From Rhodospirillales bacterium (GTDB lineage: Bacteria > Pseudomonadota > Alphaproteobacteria > Rhodospirillales > Shumkoniaceae): a stretch of DNA of 64,000 nt. The stretch covers positions 62,001 to 126,000 of the forward strand of contig JACZKS010000090.1 in NCBI GenBank assembly GCA_014859895.1, written 5' to 3'. The stretch's first letter is position 1. Each line of letters opens with the position of its first letter. Shown one piece after another: positions 25,857 through 35,712 of this stretch. Under the pieces are notes generated by a model. The model searched no databases and was not told the DNA's origin. It saw only the letters and a list, made by a program, of their open reading frames with translations. The translations under genes were made by a program, and so were the position numbers.

Positions 25857-26813
25857 CTAAAATGTGATGGTCACGGCCCTACCCCGCTCCCGCAGGCGCA
25901 CCCGACGGATGGCGGTTCCCGGCAGTGCGGCGCGGATGCGGGCCATAGGCATCAGGGAAAACGCCGTCGACCAGGCGTCCGCTTCGGTCGCCGTCGGCGC
26001 CTCGACGCTCATCCAGGCATAGTGCTTGGCGGTCTTGCCGTTGCGGGGGTCGAACAGGTGGTTGGCGGCGGCATCCGGCGTGAAACCGGCGGCTGAGACG
26101 GCGATCGCTCCGTCGACCAATGGATTAGCCCCGTCCCCCTCGCCGGTTGCCACCTGCCACGGGCGGCCGTCGGGATGGGCGCCGAGGGCGCGGGTTTCGC
26201 CGAGATTGAGCAGAATGTTGCCGAAGCCTCCGGCCCGGAAGCGTTCGGTCACGCGGTCGGTGATGTAGCCCTGGGCGATGCCGTTCAGCGTGACGGCTAT
26301 GCCCGGCTTGGTGAACCGGATGTGGGCTGGACCGACCTCGACGGCCCGCCAGTCGACCCGGGCAAGCGCGGCCTCTATGACGGCTGGCGGCGGTCCCTCG
26401 GGATCGGCGCCGGGGCGCGAGAAGTGGGCGGCATAGGCTTCCCACAGAGGCTGGACCGTCACATCGAAGGCCCCTCCGCTCGCCGCCGAAACGGCCTCAG
26501 CGCGGGACAGCAGCTCGACCAGTTCGATGGGCGGCGCTTCCAGGTGTCCCTGGCGGTTCAGGCGGACCAGGGCGGAATCGTCGCGATAAAGGCTGAAGAT
26601 TTTCTCAAGGCGGCCGATTTCGGCCAGGGTCAGCGCGACCAAGCGGCCGGCATCGGCGGCCGGCAGCACCATCTCGGCCTCGGCGCCCAACACCACGCCC
26701 TTCCAGCGGATTAAGGGGGTGGATGCCCGGGCCGCCGGCATCCCTGTCAAGGCGGCGATGGCGGCTCCGCCCACGGCGATGCGGATGAAGCGGCGGCGCG
26801 ACAGGGCGGTCAT
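25857..26813 (-). CDS. nosX: NosX, ApbE-type FMN transferase for nitrous oxide reduction
   Basis: Periplasmic flavin transferase that attaches FMN covalently to a threonine of NosR. 318 residues with a twin-arginine signal (SRRRFIRIAVGG). ApbE-family features seen: a FDVTVQPL segment, LNGIAQGYITD, GNILLNLGETRALG and a DAWSTAFSLM block near the C-terminus. Its ATG overlaps the nosL stop as ATGA. It is the last gene of nosRZDFYLX. The likely target threonine in the NosR encoded here is T156. Confidence 0.92.
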   Translation of the reverse strand: MTALSRRRFIRIAVGGAAIAALTGMPAARASTPLIRWKGVVLGAEAEMVLPAADAGRLVALTLAEIGRLEKIFSLYRDDSALVRLNRQGHLEAPPIELVELLSRAEAVSAASGGAFDVTVQPLWEAYAAHFSRPGADPEGPPPAVIEAALARVDWRAVEVGPAHIRFTKPGIAVTLNGIAQGYITDRVTERFRAGGFGNILLNLGETRALGAHPDGRPWQVATGEGDGANPLVDGAIAVSAAGFTPDAAANHLFDPRNGKTAKHYAWMSVEAPTATEADAWSTAFSLMPMARIRAALPGTAIRRVRLRERGRAVTITF

Positions 26814-27427
26814 TTCGCCGAGGTCCTTTCGGTCGTGCACAAGGCACCGGGTTGGGTCAGGTCGAGAAGATCGGAATGGGCCGCGCCGTGGGGAACCATC
26901 GTCCCGCCTTCTCCCATCGTCTCGGTGGCGTCCGACAGCACGTAATCCTCGGGGATGTCCTGCCAGCGGACGATGTGACCTCCCCGGCGGTGGGCGAAGT
27001 CCTCCGCGACGTTGCGGGCCGAGAACGGTACGGCCTCGGGTGCTCCCATGCCGCCGCGCACATCGCTCTCGATGACGAAGAAGGCTTCCGCAGGGTCCAT
27101 CCACACCTGCGGATTGTCCCAGCTTCCGGCCCGCGCCATGTCGGTGACGTAGATGGCGGCGATGTCCTTGGGTTCGTCGGGCAGCTTGGTGAAGGCCACG
27201 GCGTCGCGCACCGACGGAAACCACAGCGGCCCTCGGCCTTTTGCGATTGCGCTTTTCAACATGATCTGCGCCTTCGGTCCCTGGTGATCGAGCAGGATCA
27301 TCTGGCCGAAATAGGTGATTGCCTCGCGGTCGGGCGTGACGGGGGTCGGTTTGGCGGCCGTCTGTTGATCGTCGCCGCAGCCGGCGAGCAGCAGCAGCGC
27401 CGCCATGACAAAGGCAAACCGCTTCAC
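26810..27427 (-). CDS. nosL: NosL, copper-delivery lipoprotein
   Basis: Outer-membrane-anchored or periplasmic copper chaperone for NosZ maturation. 205 residues with a lipoprotein signal (LLLLAGC, lipid on C17) and NosL-like segments HQGPKAQIM, RDAVAFTKLPDE and GGMGAPEAVPF. Most NosL proteins have a cysteine two residues before the metal-binding methionine. Here the segment reads YFGQM (G41, M43), so that copper ligand appears absent. Translation begins at GTG 27427, overlapping the nosY stop as GTGA. The identification rests on context plus motifs. Confidence 0.88.
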   Translation of the reverse strand: MKRFAFVMAALLLLAGCGDDQQTAAKPTPVTPDREAITYFGQMILLDHQGPKAQIMLKSAIAKGRGPLWFPSVRDAVAFTKLPDEPKDIAAIYVTDMARAGSWDNPQVWMDPAEAFFVIESDVRGGMGAPEAVPFSARNVAEDFAHRRGGHIVRWQDIPEDYVLSDATETMGEGGTMVPHGAAHSDLLDLTQPGALCTTERTSAK

Positions 27428-28245
27428 AACTCCCTCCTCTTGAACAGGCCCCAGGCTACCGTCAGCGGCGCCAGCGTCCACAGGATGAGCGCGGCCAGCG
27501 GCGAGGCCGGGGACATGCCCTCGGTCGCCACCGCCAGCCCGGTCAGGCTGCCGGCGGCATCGAAGCCGGCCAGCGTCAGCAGGCGGTAGGCGTCGCACGG
27601 GTTGGCCAGCAGCAGGAAGGGCGTGATGTCGCCGATCACCCCCTGCCCGCCTGTCGCCACCAGCAGGCCGAGCAGCCCCATGTCGTAGAGCAGCACCAGG
27701 AACAGCCAGACGACGATGGAAATGCCGGCCGCCGTCGAGCGTTCGCGCACCGCCGTGCTGATGACGTAGGCAATGGACAGGAACACCCATCCCAGCAATA
27801 CCGAGGACCCGATAAGCCCTGCGAACGATCGCCATTCGGCGGCGGACGGCGCCGCCACCGCGGCGATCGCCACGGCCGCGGCGCCGAATCCGAAGACGGT
27901 GGCAAAGGCGATGATGGCGGCGTGGCCCAGGAACTTTCCGACGATGATCCGCCCGCGCGAAACCGGATAGGCCAGCGTCAGCAGCAGCGTTCCGCGCTCT
28001 GCCTCCCCCACGATGGTATCGAAGGCGAGCAGGAGCGCGATCAGCGGCAGCAGGTAGATCGAGAGCGAGGACAGCGAGACCACCGTCACCGTGAGGCGCC
28101 CGGCCGCCACCTCGCCGGTCGGGGTACTGCCGACGAAAGCCAGCGCCAGGGCCAGGGTCGCCAGCAACAGCGTGGCGGCGGCGACCCATCGGTTGCGCAG
28201 TCCCTCGCGGATTTCCTTTTCGGCGATGATGAGGGTGGTCCTCAT
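27424..28245 (-). CDS. nosY: NosY, ABC transporter permease for NosZ maturation
   Basis: 273-residue membrane protein with about six helices. It pairs with NosF ATPase and NosD to supply the periplasmic maturation machinery for the CuZ centre of NosZ. The N-terminal EKEIREGLRNRW and the EAERGTLLLTLAYPVSRGRI loop are typical of NosY/ABC-2 permeases. Its ATG overlaps the nosF stop as ATGA and its own stop overlaps the nosL GTG. Confidence 0.93.
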   Translation of the reverse strand: MRTTLIIAEKEIREGLRNRWVAAATLLLATLALALAFVGSTPTGEVAAGRLTVTVVSLSSLSIYLLPLIALLLAFDTIVGEAERGTLLLTLAYPVSRGRIIVGKFLGHAAIIAFATVFGFGAAAVAIAAVAAPSAAEWRSFAGLIGSSVLLGWVFLSIAYVISTAVRERSTAAGISIVVWLFLVLLYDMGLLGLLVATGGQGVIGDITPFLLLANPCDAYRLLTLAGFDAAGSLTGLAVATEGMSPASPLAALILWTLAPLTVAWGLFKRREL

Positions 28246-29162
28246 GGCTGGACCTCCCGGCTGCCGAACACGGCGTAGATCTCCTCCAGGCTGGGCGGCA
28301 GGATGTCGAGATCCTCCACGCCGTGGATGCCGGCGGCGAGGTTGCGCACGGCCGCCATCTTGTCTCCAGCGTCGACCGACAGTTCGACGGTGCGGCCGTT
28401 GACGAACGTGATCCGGCTGCCGGGTCCGGCGGCGCGGGCCAGGGAGTCCGCTTGCTCGGGCGGTGCCTTGAGGCGGATGCGCACCGGCAGCCCGGCCTGC
28501 CTGCGCAGGCCGTCCAAGGTGTTGCAGGCGACGAGACGTCCCTGCCTGAGGATGGCGATGCGATCCGTGCGCATCTCCAATTCGGTGAGCACATGCGAGG
28601 ACAGAATGACGGTGGTTCCGGCCCGCTTCAGCTCCTCCACGAAGCCGAAGAAGGTGAGCCGAAGGACGGGATCGAGGCCGGTTGTCGGCTCGTCGAGCAG
28701 AAGCAGGCGGGGCCGCCCGAGTAGGGCCTGGGCCAGCCCCAAACGCTGGCGCATGCCCTTGGAATAGGTGCGGATGCGGTTTTTTGCCGCCTCGGCCAGG
28801 CCGACGCGTTCCAGCAGGTCGAGCACGGCATTGCGGCCCTCACCCTTCAGCCGGGCATAGAAGGTGAGCGCCTCGAAGCCGGTCATGGCATCGCCGAAAG
28901 TGACGTTCTCGGGCAGGAAGCCGATGTCGCGCCGAAGCGCTACCGCCTCCTGCGTGCCCGGCTTGGCGCCCAGCACCCAGGCCTCGCCGATGCTCGGCCG
29001 GGTCAGGCCGAGCAACAGCTTCATGGCCGTGGTCTTGCCGGCGCCGTTGTGGCCGAGCAGGGCCAGCAGTTCCCCCTCCGGCACATCAAGGGTCAGGCCG
29101 TCCAACGCCGTTGCGGCGCCGTAGCGCTTGGTGAGGCCTTGGGTGCGGATGACGGAGATCAT
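28242..29162 (-). CDS. nosF: NosF, ABC transporter ATPase for NosZ maturation
   Basis: 306-residue ATP-binding subunit of the NosDFY complex. Seen: Walker A GHNGAGKT (37-44), ABC signature YSKGMRQRL, Walker B LLLLDEPTTGLDP and the switch histidine in ILSSHVL. The C-terminal part after about 215 is an accessory domain as in other NosF proteins. It is joined on both sides to nosD and nosY by 4-base overlaps. Confidence 0.95.
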   Translation of the reverse strand: MISVIRTQGLTKRYGAATALDGLTLDVPEGELLALLGHNGAGKTTAMKLLLGLTRPSIGEAWVLGAKPGTQEAVALRRDIGFLPENVTFGDAMTGFEALTFYARLKGEGRNAVLDLLERVGLAEAAKNRIRTYSKGMRQRLGLAQALLGRPRLLLLDEPTTGLDPVLRLTFFGFVEELKRAGTTVILSSHVLTELEMRTDRIAILRQGRLVACNTLDGLRRQAGLPVRIRLKAPPEQADSLARAAGPGSRITFVNGRTVELSVDAGDKMAAVRNLAAGIHGVEDLDILPPSLEEIYAVFGSREVQP

Positions 29163-30445
29163 GACGGGTTCCTTGGCTTGGAGGGCACGGCGGCGACGGG
29201 CGGCGGCCGCATCAGCGGCGCGGTGTCAACGACGCCACCGGGCAGGATGGCCGGAAATGCCGCCTGCGCCTGCTTGAGGACCTGCAGCGCCGGGCTGGTC
29301 AACAGCAGCTTGGCGCGCGGTACCCGCCACAGGATGTGATCGATCAGGCCGTTGGGCCTGTACGGCTGGTCGGCGATGCCGTCGCCGTTGAGATCGAAGG
29401 AAGGCTGGTCGCTCCAGTAGTTGCCGATGCCGTCTTCCGTCCACACCAGATCGCGGGCGCCGACGTACTTCACCTGGAAGCGGTTGCCGATGAAGGCGTT
29501 GCCGCTCATGGTGTTGCGCTCGGAGCCGGCGGTGAAATGGATGCCGATCCCGCAGCCTTGGAACCGGTTGCCACGGAAGACGTTCTTGTTGGCGTTGTAG
29601 ATGAAGACGCACTTCTCGCCGCCGTCGATCACGGCATTGTCCATCACCGTGCTGTCATTGGCGTAGTTAAACAGGAAGCCGTGATCACGGTCGCCCTGCG
29701 ACAGGTTGCGCAATGCCTTGATGCCCTTAGAAAACATCAGGGCATAGCCGACGTGATTGCCCACCGACACGTTGTCGCGCACGGTCGAGCGGTTCGTATA
29801 CATGTAATGGATGGCGAAGCGCAGGTCGGCGAAACGGTTCTCGGCGAATTCGTTGCGCTCCGACGTAGTGACGAAAATGCCATCGCGGCCCCATCGGATG
29901 TCGTTGGCTATGACCTTGGCGCCGGGCGCATTCCACAGGTGCACGCCATTGCCCCGCTCGCTCATCCGCAAGTCCTCGCGACCGGTAATGCGGTTGTCGC
30001 GCACGATGGCCTCCGCCGATCCCTTGAGGAAGACGCCGAACAGGTTGCCCTCGATGGCGTTGGCTTCGATCAGCGTCCCCGTTGCCGTCTTTTCGACGAA
30101 GATGCCGGCATCCTCGCCGGCCAGGCTGGTGCCGGAGCCGCGAATGGTCAGGCCGCGTATGACGGTGCCGGGAGCCCTGATGACGATCACGCTGCCCCGC
30201 CCCACCCCCTCGATAACGGCGCCCGGATCGCCTTCCAAGGTTAGGGGCCGATCGATGATCACCGGCCCCCTGTAGGTGCCGGCGGCGAGCCGCAGGGTCG
30301 AGCCCGGGGCCGCCGCCGCGACGGCGGTCGCCAGATCCGCACGATCGGTGAGCGCCTCCACGGTCTGCGCCTTGGCGGAAGAAAGGCCGATGCCGGCGGC
30401 CACGAGGGCCGCCAGCATCAACGCGAAGGTAAGGCTGCGGGTCAT
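29159..30445 (-). CDS. nosD: NosD, periplasmic copper-binding maturation protein
   Basis: 428 residues with a Sec signal peptide (cut near SAKAQ). The mature protein is a right-handed parallel beta-helix of carbohydrate-binding/sugar-hydrolase-type repeats, rich in N-x-F/G-NRF turns. NosD receives copper or sulfur species from the NosFY transporter and NosL for CuZ assembly. The C-terminal [15 protein letters not shown] region is characteristic. The start at 30445 overlaps the nosZ stop as ATGA. Confidence 0.95.
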   Translation of the reverse strand: MTRSLTFALMLAALVAAGIGLSSAKAQTVEALTDRADLATAVAAAAPGSTLRLAAGTYRGPVIIDRPLTLEGDPGAVIEGVGRGSVIVIRAPGTVIRGLTIRGSGTSLAGEDAGIFVEKTATGTLIEANAIEGNLFGVFLKGSAEAIVRDNRITGREDLRMSERGNGVHLWNAPGAKVIANDIRWGRDGIFVTTSERNEFAENRFADLRFAIHYMYTNRSTVRDNVSVGNHVGYALMFSKGIKALRNLSQGDRDHGFLFNYANDSTVMDNAVIDGGEKCVFIYNANKNVFRGNRFQGCGIGIHFTAGSERNTMSGNAFIGNRFQVKYVGARDLVWTEDGIGNYWSDQPSFDLNGDGIADQPYRPNGLIDHILWRVPRAKLLLTSPALQVLKQAQAAFPAILPGGVVDTAPLMRPPPVAAVPSKPRNPS

Positions 30446-32373
30446 GCTCGCTTCTTCGGTTCCACCAGCATGCGGCCGCGCATTTCCATGTGCAGGGCGT
30501 GGCAGAACCACATGCAGTAGTACCAGTGCACCCCCGGCCGGTCAGCCTTGAAGGTGACGGATGCCGTCTGCATCGGGGCGATCTCGAAGGCGATGCCGTA
30601 ATTGGCGATGGTCAGCCCGTGAGTCAGGTCATCGACGTCGTCGATGTTGGTGACCACCAGTGTCACCTCGTCGCCTTCCTGCACCGTGAATTCGCTGAGG
30701 CTGAATTGCGGCGCGGTCGAGTGCATGTAGACCCTGACCTTGTTGCCGTCACGGAAGACGTGTTCGGCCGCCTCCGGATCGACGCCATCGGCCTTCACCA
30801 TCGCCACGGTGTCGGCGAACGACGGGTCGTCGCGGTCCCACACCGACTTGGGGTTGAGAAGATCCGCCCTGACGATGATGCAGTCGTGCGGTTCGGCGTA
30901 TGTGGGGCCGTCGTGGACAAGGCGCATCTCCTTGTCGTCGCTGATGTCGATCAACTGATCGTTCTCGGGCTTCAAGGGGCCGACGTTGAGGAAGCGGTCC
31001 TTTGAGAATTTATTCAGCGAAACCAGCCACTTGCCATCGGTATCGAGAGTCTCGCCTTGGGAGGTGTGATTGTGGCCAGGCTGATAGTGGACGTCGAGCT
31101 TCTGCATGATCGGGTCGACTTTTTCACCGGCGAAGGCGCGCCTCGCCTTTTCGATGTTCCACCTCACGATCTGGCTGTCGAGGAACAGCGTGGTGTAGGC
31201 GTTGCCGCGGTTGTCGAAGGCGGTGTGAAGCGGGCCGAGGCCGAGTTCGGGTTCGGCGACGATAACGTCGCGCGGCTGGATCTTGCCGTCGAACAGGTCG
31301 TCCAGCTTGCGCACGTCCATCACCGAGACGGTGGGCGACAGCTTGCCGTTGATACAGACATGGATCTGATCCGGCGCCGTATTGATGCCGTGCGGGCTGG
31401 TCGAGATCGGGATGTAGGCGGTATAGGGCGATCCGTGGCGGCCGTCGAGCACCGGCACCCCGCCCATCTCCTTGAAGTCGCCCTTCTGGAGGCCCTCTTC
31501 GATGCGCTTGATGTTGAAGACGACCACCCAGTCCTGCTCGTTGGCGGTCATGCCGGCGATGTCGACCGCCTCTTCCGAGTTGTAGCAGGTCGAGAAGGCG
31601 TACTTGCCCTGGTAGTCGGCGTCGACGTTATCGAGGTTGCCGTCGACCATGACCTGCCAGGCGACCTTCATGGCGTCGCCGTCCACTGCCGTGAAAATGG
31701 CGTGGTATTTGGTCGGATCGTTGAGATCGCGGCCGTCGTTGGGGATCGGCACGCGGTGTTCGCCGTTGGCGAAGATATAGCCGGTGCGCGGGAACTTTTG
31801 CGGCCGCAGGCCATGGATGTCTGAGGCGTTCGGGATCTCGATGATCTTGTCGGTCTTCATGACGTCGCAACGGATTCGGGCGACACGGGTGTTGGCCTTG
31901 TCGTTGATGAAGATGTAGCGGCCGTCGTAGCGGCCCTCGGTGAACGACATGTGCGGATGATGGGCGTCGCCGTTCTTCCAGATGCCGCCCTTGTCGGCCA
32001 GGAACTGGCGGGTTTCCGGTAGCAGCCCCTCGGTGAGAATCTTGCGGCTTTCGTTGGTGGTGCCCCATCCGGTCGCGCTGTCGATGTTGAATACCGGGAT
32101 GCGCATCAACTCGCGCATCGAGGGAACGCCGAAAATCCGCACCTCTCCAGACTGGCCGCTCGACCAGAAGCCGTAATATTCGTCGAGCTGGCCGGGCTTG
32201 ACTTCATAGGCCGGGTTTTCCTGCGCCCGGGCGGGGCGGCTCACAGCCGTCAGCGCACCCAGTCCGCCGATGCCGGCGGCGCCGGCGAGCCCGGCCAGGG
32301 TCGCGGTTTTGGCGGTGGTACCCAGCAAGGACCGGCGCGAGACACCGGAATTTTTATTGTCGGATATCGTCAT
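30442..32373 (-). CDS. nosZ: Nitrous oxide reductase NosZ (clade I, Tat-exported)
   Basis: Periplasmic multicopper enzyme that reduces N2O to N2 in the last step of denitrification. 643 residues, with a twin-arginine signal (VSRRSLLG, cleavage near residue 50, ARA-QE), which places it in clade I. The N-terminal seven-bladed propeller carries CuZ histidines (for example DAHHPHMS and GHNHTSQGE). The C-terminal cupredoxin has the CuA set C620, C624, H628 and M631. A GGAGG site precedes the ATG. It follows nosR by 28 bases and overlaps nosD by four. Confidence 0.98.
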   Translation of the reverse strand: MTISDNKNSGVSRRSLLGTTAKTATLAGLAGAAGIGGLGALTAVSRPARAQENPAYEVKPGQLDEYYGFWSSGQSGEVRIFGVPSMRELMRIPVFNIDSATGWGTTNESRKILTEGLLPETRQFLADKGGIWKNGDAHHPHMSFTEGRYDGRYIFINDKANTRVARIRCDVMKTDKIIEIPNASDIHGLRPQKFPRTGYIFANGEHRVPIPNDGRDLNDPTKYHAIFTAVDGDAMKVAWQVMVDGNLDNVDADYQGKYAFSTCYNSEEAVDIAGMTANEQDWVVVFNIKRIEEGLQKGDFKEMGGVPVLDGRHGSPYTAYIPISTSPHGINTAPDQIHVCINGKLSPTVSVMDVRKLDDLFDGKIQPRDVIVAEPELGLGPLHTAFDNRGNAYTTLFLDSQIVRWNIEKARRAFAGEKVDPIMQKLDVHYQPGHNHTSQGETLDTDGKWLVSLNKFSKDRFLNVGPLKPENDQLIDISDDKEMRLVHDGPTYAEPHDCIIVRADLLNPKSVWDRDDPSFADTVAMVKADGVDPEAAEHVFRDGNKVRVYMHSTAPQFSLSEFTVQEGDEVTLVVTNIDDVDDLTHGLTIANYGIAFEIAPMQTASVTFKADRPGVHWYYCMWFCHALHMEMRGRMLVEPKKRA

Positions 32374-32401
32374 TTCGTCCTCCGTTTCATGGCGGTAATC
32401 C

Positions 32402-34615
32402 CTAGTCTTGCCGGGCGGCGGCGAGCGGTTTCGCCGCAAGACCGTCGGCAGGCGTTTGGCCGTCGCCGGGACGGCGCGATAGGGCCGTGCGGCGCTCCCG
32501 CTTCAGACGCACCGTGATGTTGTGTGGACAACGGTGGTCGTCGAAGTAGAGTTCCTGGCAATGCAGGCAGTAGATGCATTCGTTGGGGTTGATGTGGCCC
32601 TCGGGATGGATCGACTGGACCGGGCATTCGTGCGCGCAGCGATGGCACTGGCTGCCGCATTCTGGCCAGCGCTTCAGCCATTCGAACATGCGGATGCGCC
32701 CCGGGATGGCCAGCGCGGCGCCAAGCGGGCACAGATAGCGGCAGAAGAACCGCTCAACAAAAAGCCCGACGACCAGCAGCAGCCCGGCATAGACGACGTA
32801 TGGCCAGTCCCGTACGAACTTGAGTACGATCGCCGTCTTGAAGGGTTCGACCTCCGACAGCCGCTCGGCCAAGGCCAGGTCGTAGAGCGACAGCCCGAAG
32901 AGGGCGAGGAAGATCATGTACTTGACCGGCCACAGCCGCTCGTGGAGACCCCACGGCACCCGCCACTGCTTGACGCCCAGCGTGCGTGCGATGCGGTTGG
33001 TCAGTTCCTGCAGGGCGCCGAACGGGCAGAGCCAGCCGCAGAATGGGCCGCGCCCCCAGAACAGCAGGGCGGCGGCCGTGGCGAACCACAGGATGAACAC
33101 CAGCGGGTCCATCAGGAAGTATTCCCAGCTGAAATCGGAGGCCAGCGCGTTGCTGAAGGCCAGCACATTGACGACCGAAAGCTGGGCGTTCATCCACCAG
33201 CCTAGCCAAACGAGGGTGTACGTAAGGAAGCTCAGGCGCACGATGTCGAGCAACTTGGGCCGCTTCACCAACTGGGACTGGAAGAAGAAAATAGCCGTCA
33301 GCGTCAGGATGCCGAAAAGACCGGCCGCGATACTGGGCAGGTTGTTTTCCCAAATGCTTTTCCACAGCGCCGTCCGCCCGCCGTTCTGGGACGCGGATGT
33401 CGTCGCGCCGGTCGGGACCGGCCGCGGCGGGGGGAGCGGCGTCAGATAGGGCTCCGGCACCGCATAGCTGACCTCGAAGGTGACGAAGGCTTTCGACAGC
33501 GCCCCGGTGGCCCGCTGCACCAGCAGCCCCAGCCGCCACGGAAGCGCGGCCTGGAACCCGCTCTCCGCCGGCACCGTGAAGACGCCGATCTCGGGAAATG
33601 CGGGGGCTCCTTCCGCCGCGAGGGTCCGCAGCCGGTGATGGTCGCGGTCGCGGAAACGGACGATGATGGTGTCCTGATTGATCTGGATGCGATCGAAGAT
33701 GCCGCCGCGAACATAGCCCGAACCCTTGAAGGAATAGGCACCGACGCCAGCCACTAGAATCGCTTGCTGTCCTTCCTTAAGGCGTTGCTTCAAGTTGGCG
33801 TATTCGGCCTCGCCCAGCAGCGAGCGGCCGATGGTCGGCACGCTGACCTGGGCGACGTAAAGGTCGACGAAGGGGTCCTCGGCGGCGCCGGCGGCGGGGC
33901 GGCGGGCGGCCTCGGCGTCGCCGGATTTCTCAAAGGCGGCATTGACGTCGCCCACCGTCAGGTGGAGCCGCCGTACGCTGCCGTCGCCCAGCAGGGTCTG
34001 CCAGTCCTCGACCGCGCTCTTGCCGACATCGATGGAGCGCTGCGGGCCGGTCTCGGCCTGGGCCATCGACAGGCCGCCGAGGCCGAGTTTGCGGGTTACC
34101 TGGGCGGCGGCCCGGGTGACGCTGTCGTGGATGACCAGGACAGTCACGGTGGCGCCACTGATGATATCGGGTCCGCGGCCGCCTGCGGGAGCCGTCATCG
34201 AGACGGCGTCATACCCGACCAGGCCGGCAAGAAAGCCGACGATCTTGGCCTCGGGAATACCGACGAGGACGATGGGTTCGTGATGCGCCACCAGCTTGGC
34301 GCCGGAAATCTTGCCGTCGACCGTCAGTCCCACCAGAACCTGGATGGGCCGGCCGGAATAGCCGACCGAATTGGCGATGTCGGAATTGAGGAAGATGTAG
34401 CCCACCAGTTCGTCGCCCCGGTAGGCCGGGATCACCGGCGGATCGGCCTTGGCCGGACCGAGGCGGTCGGCGCCGGGAACCAGTTCGGCGGGCGAGGCCT
34501 TATCGAGGAAGCGTCCGATCTCGGCGGCGTTGGCGCCGTATCCCGAGGCAATGCCGAGCAAAACCGTCAACCATATGACGAGCAGGGTTTTCGGGAAGTT
34601 CGGCTTAGCGCGCAT
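32402..34615 (-). CDS. nosR: NosR, membrane flavo-iron-sulfur protein for N2O reduction
   Basis: Inner-membrane protein needed for electron supply to NosZ and for nos expression. 737 residues. Seen in order: signal/anchor helix, a periplasmic FMN-binding domain with the attachment motif D-x2-SGAT (T156), five or so membrane helices, two CxxxCP motifs (CGWLCP, CRYLCP) and two ferredoxin-type 4Fe-4S clusters near the C-terminus ([16 protein letters not shown]). The ATG at 34615 gives a clean signal sequence; longer frames start at TTG inside the promoter. An FNR-type box lies 66 bases upstream. Confidence 0.95.
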   Translation of the reverse strand: MRAKPNFPKTLLVIWLTVLLGIASGYGANAAEIGRFLDKASPAELVPGADRLGPAKADPPVIPAYRGDELVGYIFLNSDIANSVGYSGRPIQVLVGLTVDGKISGAKLVAHHEPIVLVGIPEAKIVGFLAGLVGYDAVSMTAPAGGRGPDIISGATVTVLVIHDSVTRAAAQVTRKLGLGGLSMAQAETGPQRSIDVGKSAVEDWQTLLGDGSVRRLHLTVGDVNAAFEKSGDAEAARRPAAGAAEDPFVDLYVAQVSVPTIGRSLLGEAEYANLKQRLKEGQQAILVAGVGAYSFKGSGYVRGGIFDRIQINQDTIIVRFRDRDHHRLRTLAAEGAPAFPEIGVFTVPAESGFQAALPWRLGLLVQRATGALSKAFVTFEVSYAVPEPYLTPLPPPRPVPTGATTSASQNGGRTALWKSIWENNLPSIAAGLFGILTLTAIFFFQSQLVKRPKLLDIVRLSFLTYTLVWLGWWMNAQLSVVNVLAFSNALASDFSWEYFLMDPLVFILWFATAAALLFWGRGPFCGWLCPFGALQELTNRIARTLGVKQWRVPWGLHERLWPVKYMIFLALFGLSLYDLALAERLSEVEPFKTAIVLKFVRDWPYVVYAGLLLVVGLFVERFFCRYLCPLGAALAIPGRIRMFEWLKRWPECGSQCHRCAHECPVQSIHPEGHINPNECIYCLHCQELYFDDHRCPHNITVRLKRERRTALSRRPGDGQTPADGLAAKPLAAARQD

Positions 34616-34680
34616 TACCCCGTCCCTATTGTAGAGCGAACAAGTAGGACAATATCTGCCATGGTACAAGGTTCACCGCC

Positions 34681-34694
34681 TTGATCAAAGTCAA
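34681..34694. promoter_or_regulatory. FNR/NnrR-type box between nosR and the ferritin-like gene
   Basis: TTGAT-CAAA-GTCAA matches the TTGAT-N4-ATCAA consensus of Crp/Fnr regulators except for one base. On the minus strand a GATATT element (34656-34651) lies where a -10 box is expected for an activator bound near -42. It is also 64 bases from the divergent gene at 34752. Control of nos genes by FNR/NnrR/DNR under oxygen limitation or nitric oxide is well established in relatives. Confidence 0.75.
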
Positions 34695-34751
34695 CGACAC
34701 CGACAGTTGAATGTGGCTAGGGTTGGGTGGGGTGAAGTCGATGGTGGAGCG

Positions 34752-35705
34752 ATGGCCGGCCAGCAGACGGTAACGTTCTCGACGGTTCCGGAGGTCAAGA
34801 CGGTCGAGGATCTGTTCGCCATCGCCACCGCGATGGAGCGCGAAGCGGCCAACCGCTACGCCGACCTTGCCGGCCGCATGGAACGCCAGGGCAACGGCCC
34901 CCTCGCCGCTCTTTTCCGGAGGCTTGAGAAGGATGAAAGCGGGCATGAGGATGGTCTGGGCGAGTGGGCCCGCCGCCGTGGCATCGTGCCGTCGCCGACT
35001 TTTATCTTCCGCTGGGACATGCCGGAAACGCTCACCGAACAGCAGTTTGCGGATGCCGGCGGCGATTTTCTGGCGACACCGTGGCGGGTTCTCGTGATCG
35101 CGGCCGGCAACGAGGAGCGCGCCTTCTCCTTCTACGCCAACGTCGCGGCCAAGACGTCGGATCCGGACGTGCGAACCTATGCCGAGGCGATGGCTCGCGA
35201 GGAACTGAATCACGTGGCCCTGTTGCGCCTGGAACGCCGGCGGGCGTGGCGCAAGGAACATCCCGGGCAAGCGGCTGGAATTCTGGCCGAGGAGGTGCCC
35301 GTCAGCCTCGGCGCGTTCGATCGCCGCAGCCGCGAGGCGGCGCGGGATGCGCTCAGCCGCTGGCGAAGTGCGGTGCGGGCGGCGGAAACGGCCGGCGACG
35401 CCGCCACGGCCGAACTGTTCCGCGCGTTGGTAGGCGAAGAGGCGGCGCGCCTGCCGGAGGGCATGCCGGCGGAAGAGACCACCGTCGACTGGCTGCAAGT
35501 GGACCTGCGCGAGGTATTGCGCGACGAGGCTCGCCGCACCGAGGCCTCCTACGACTTCATGATGGCGGTGGCGGAAAAGGCCAGCGACGAGGCCCTCGTT
35601 GCCAGGGCGCAATCGGAAGCGCAAGAGAAACTGTCCCAGTTGGCCCGTCTCGGCGACCGAATGGCCGCGCTCGGTGCTCGCTCCTCCCGCCCCCGGTCGT
35701 CGTAG
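34752..35705 (+). CDS. Ferritin-like diiron-domain protein (rubrerythrin-type fold)
   Basis: 317-residue cytoplasmic protein with a helical ferritin-like domain. Two pairs of iron-ligand motifs can be seen: E31 with E62-x2-H65, and E121/E122 with E151-x2-H154. The second half (about 190-310) is another helical, glutamate-rich segment that may be a degenerate repeat. Members of this group store iron or remove peroxide, but many are uncharacterised. It is divergent from nosR across an FNR-type box, which suggests expression in low oxygen. The ATG at 34752 has GGAG close by; GTG at 34713 is an alternative. Confidence 0.8.
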   Translation: MAGQQTVTFSTVPEVKTVEDLFAIATAMEREAANRYADLAGRMERQGNGPLAALFRRLEKDESGHEDGLGEWARRRGIVPSPTFIFRWDMPETLTEQQFADAGGDFLATPWRVLVIAAGNEERAFSFYANVAAKTSDPDVRTYAEAMAREELNHVALLRLERRRAWRKEHPGQAAGILAEEVPVSLGAFDRRSREAARDALSRWRSAVRAAETAGDAATAELFRALVGEEAARLPEGMPAEETTVDWLQVDLREVLRDEARRTEASYDFMMAVAEKASDEALVARAQSEAQEKLSQLARLGDRMAALGARSSRPRSS

Positions 35706-35712
35706 CCACCGG

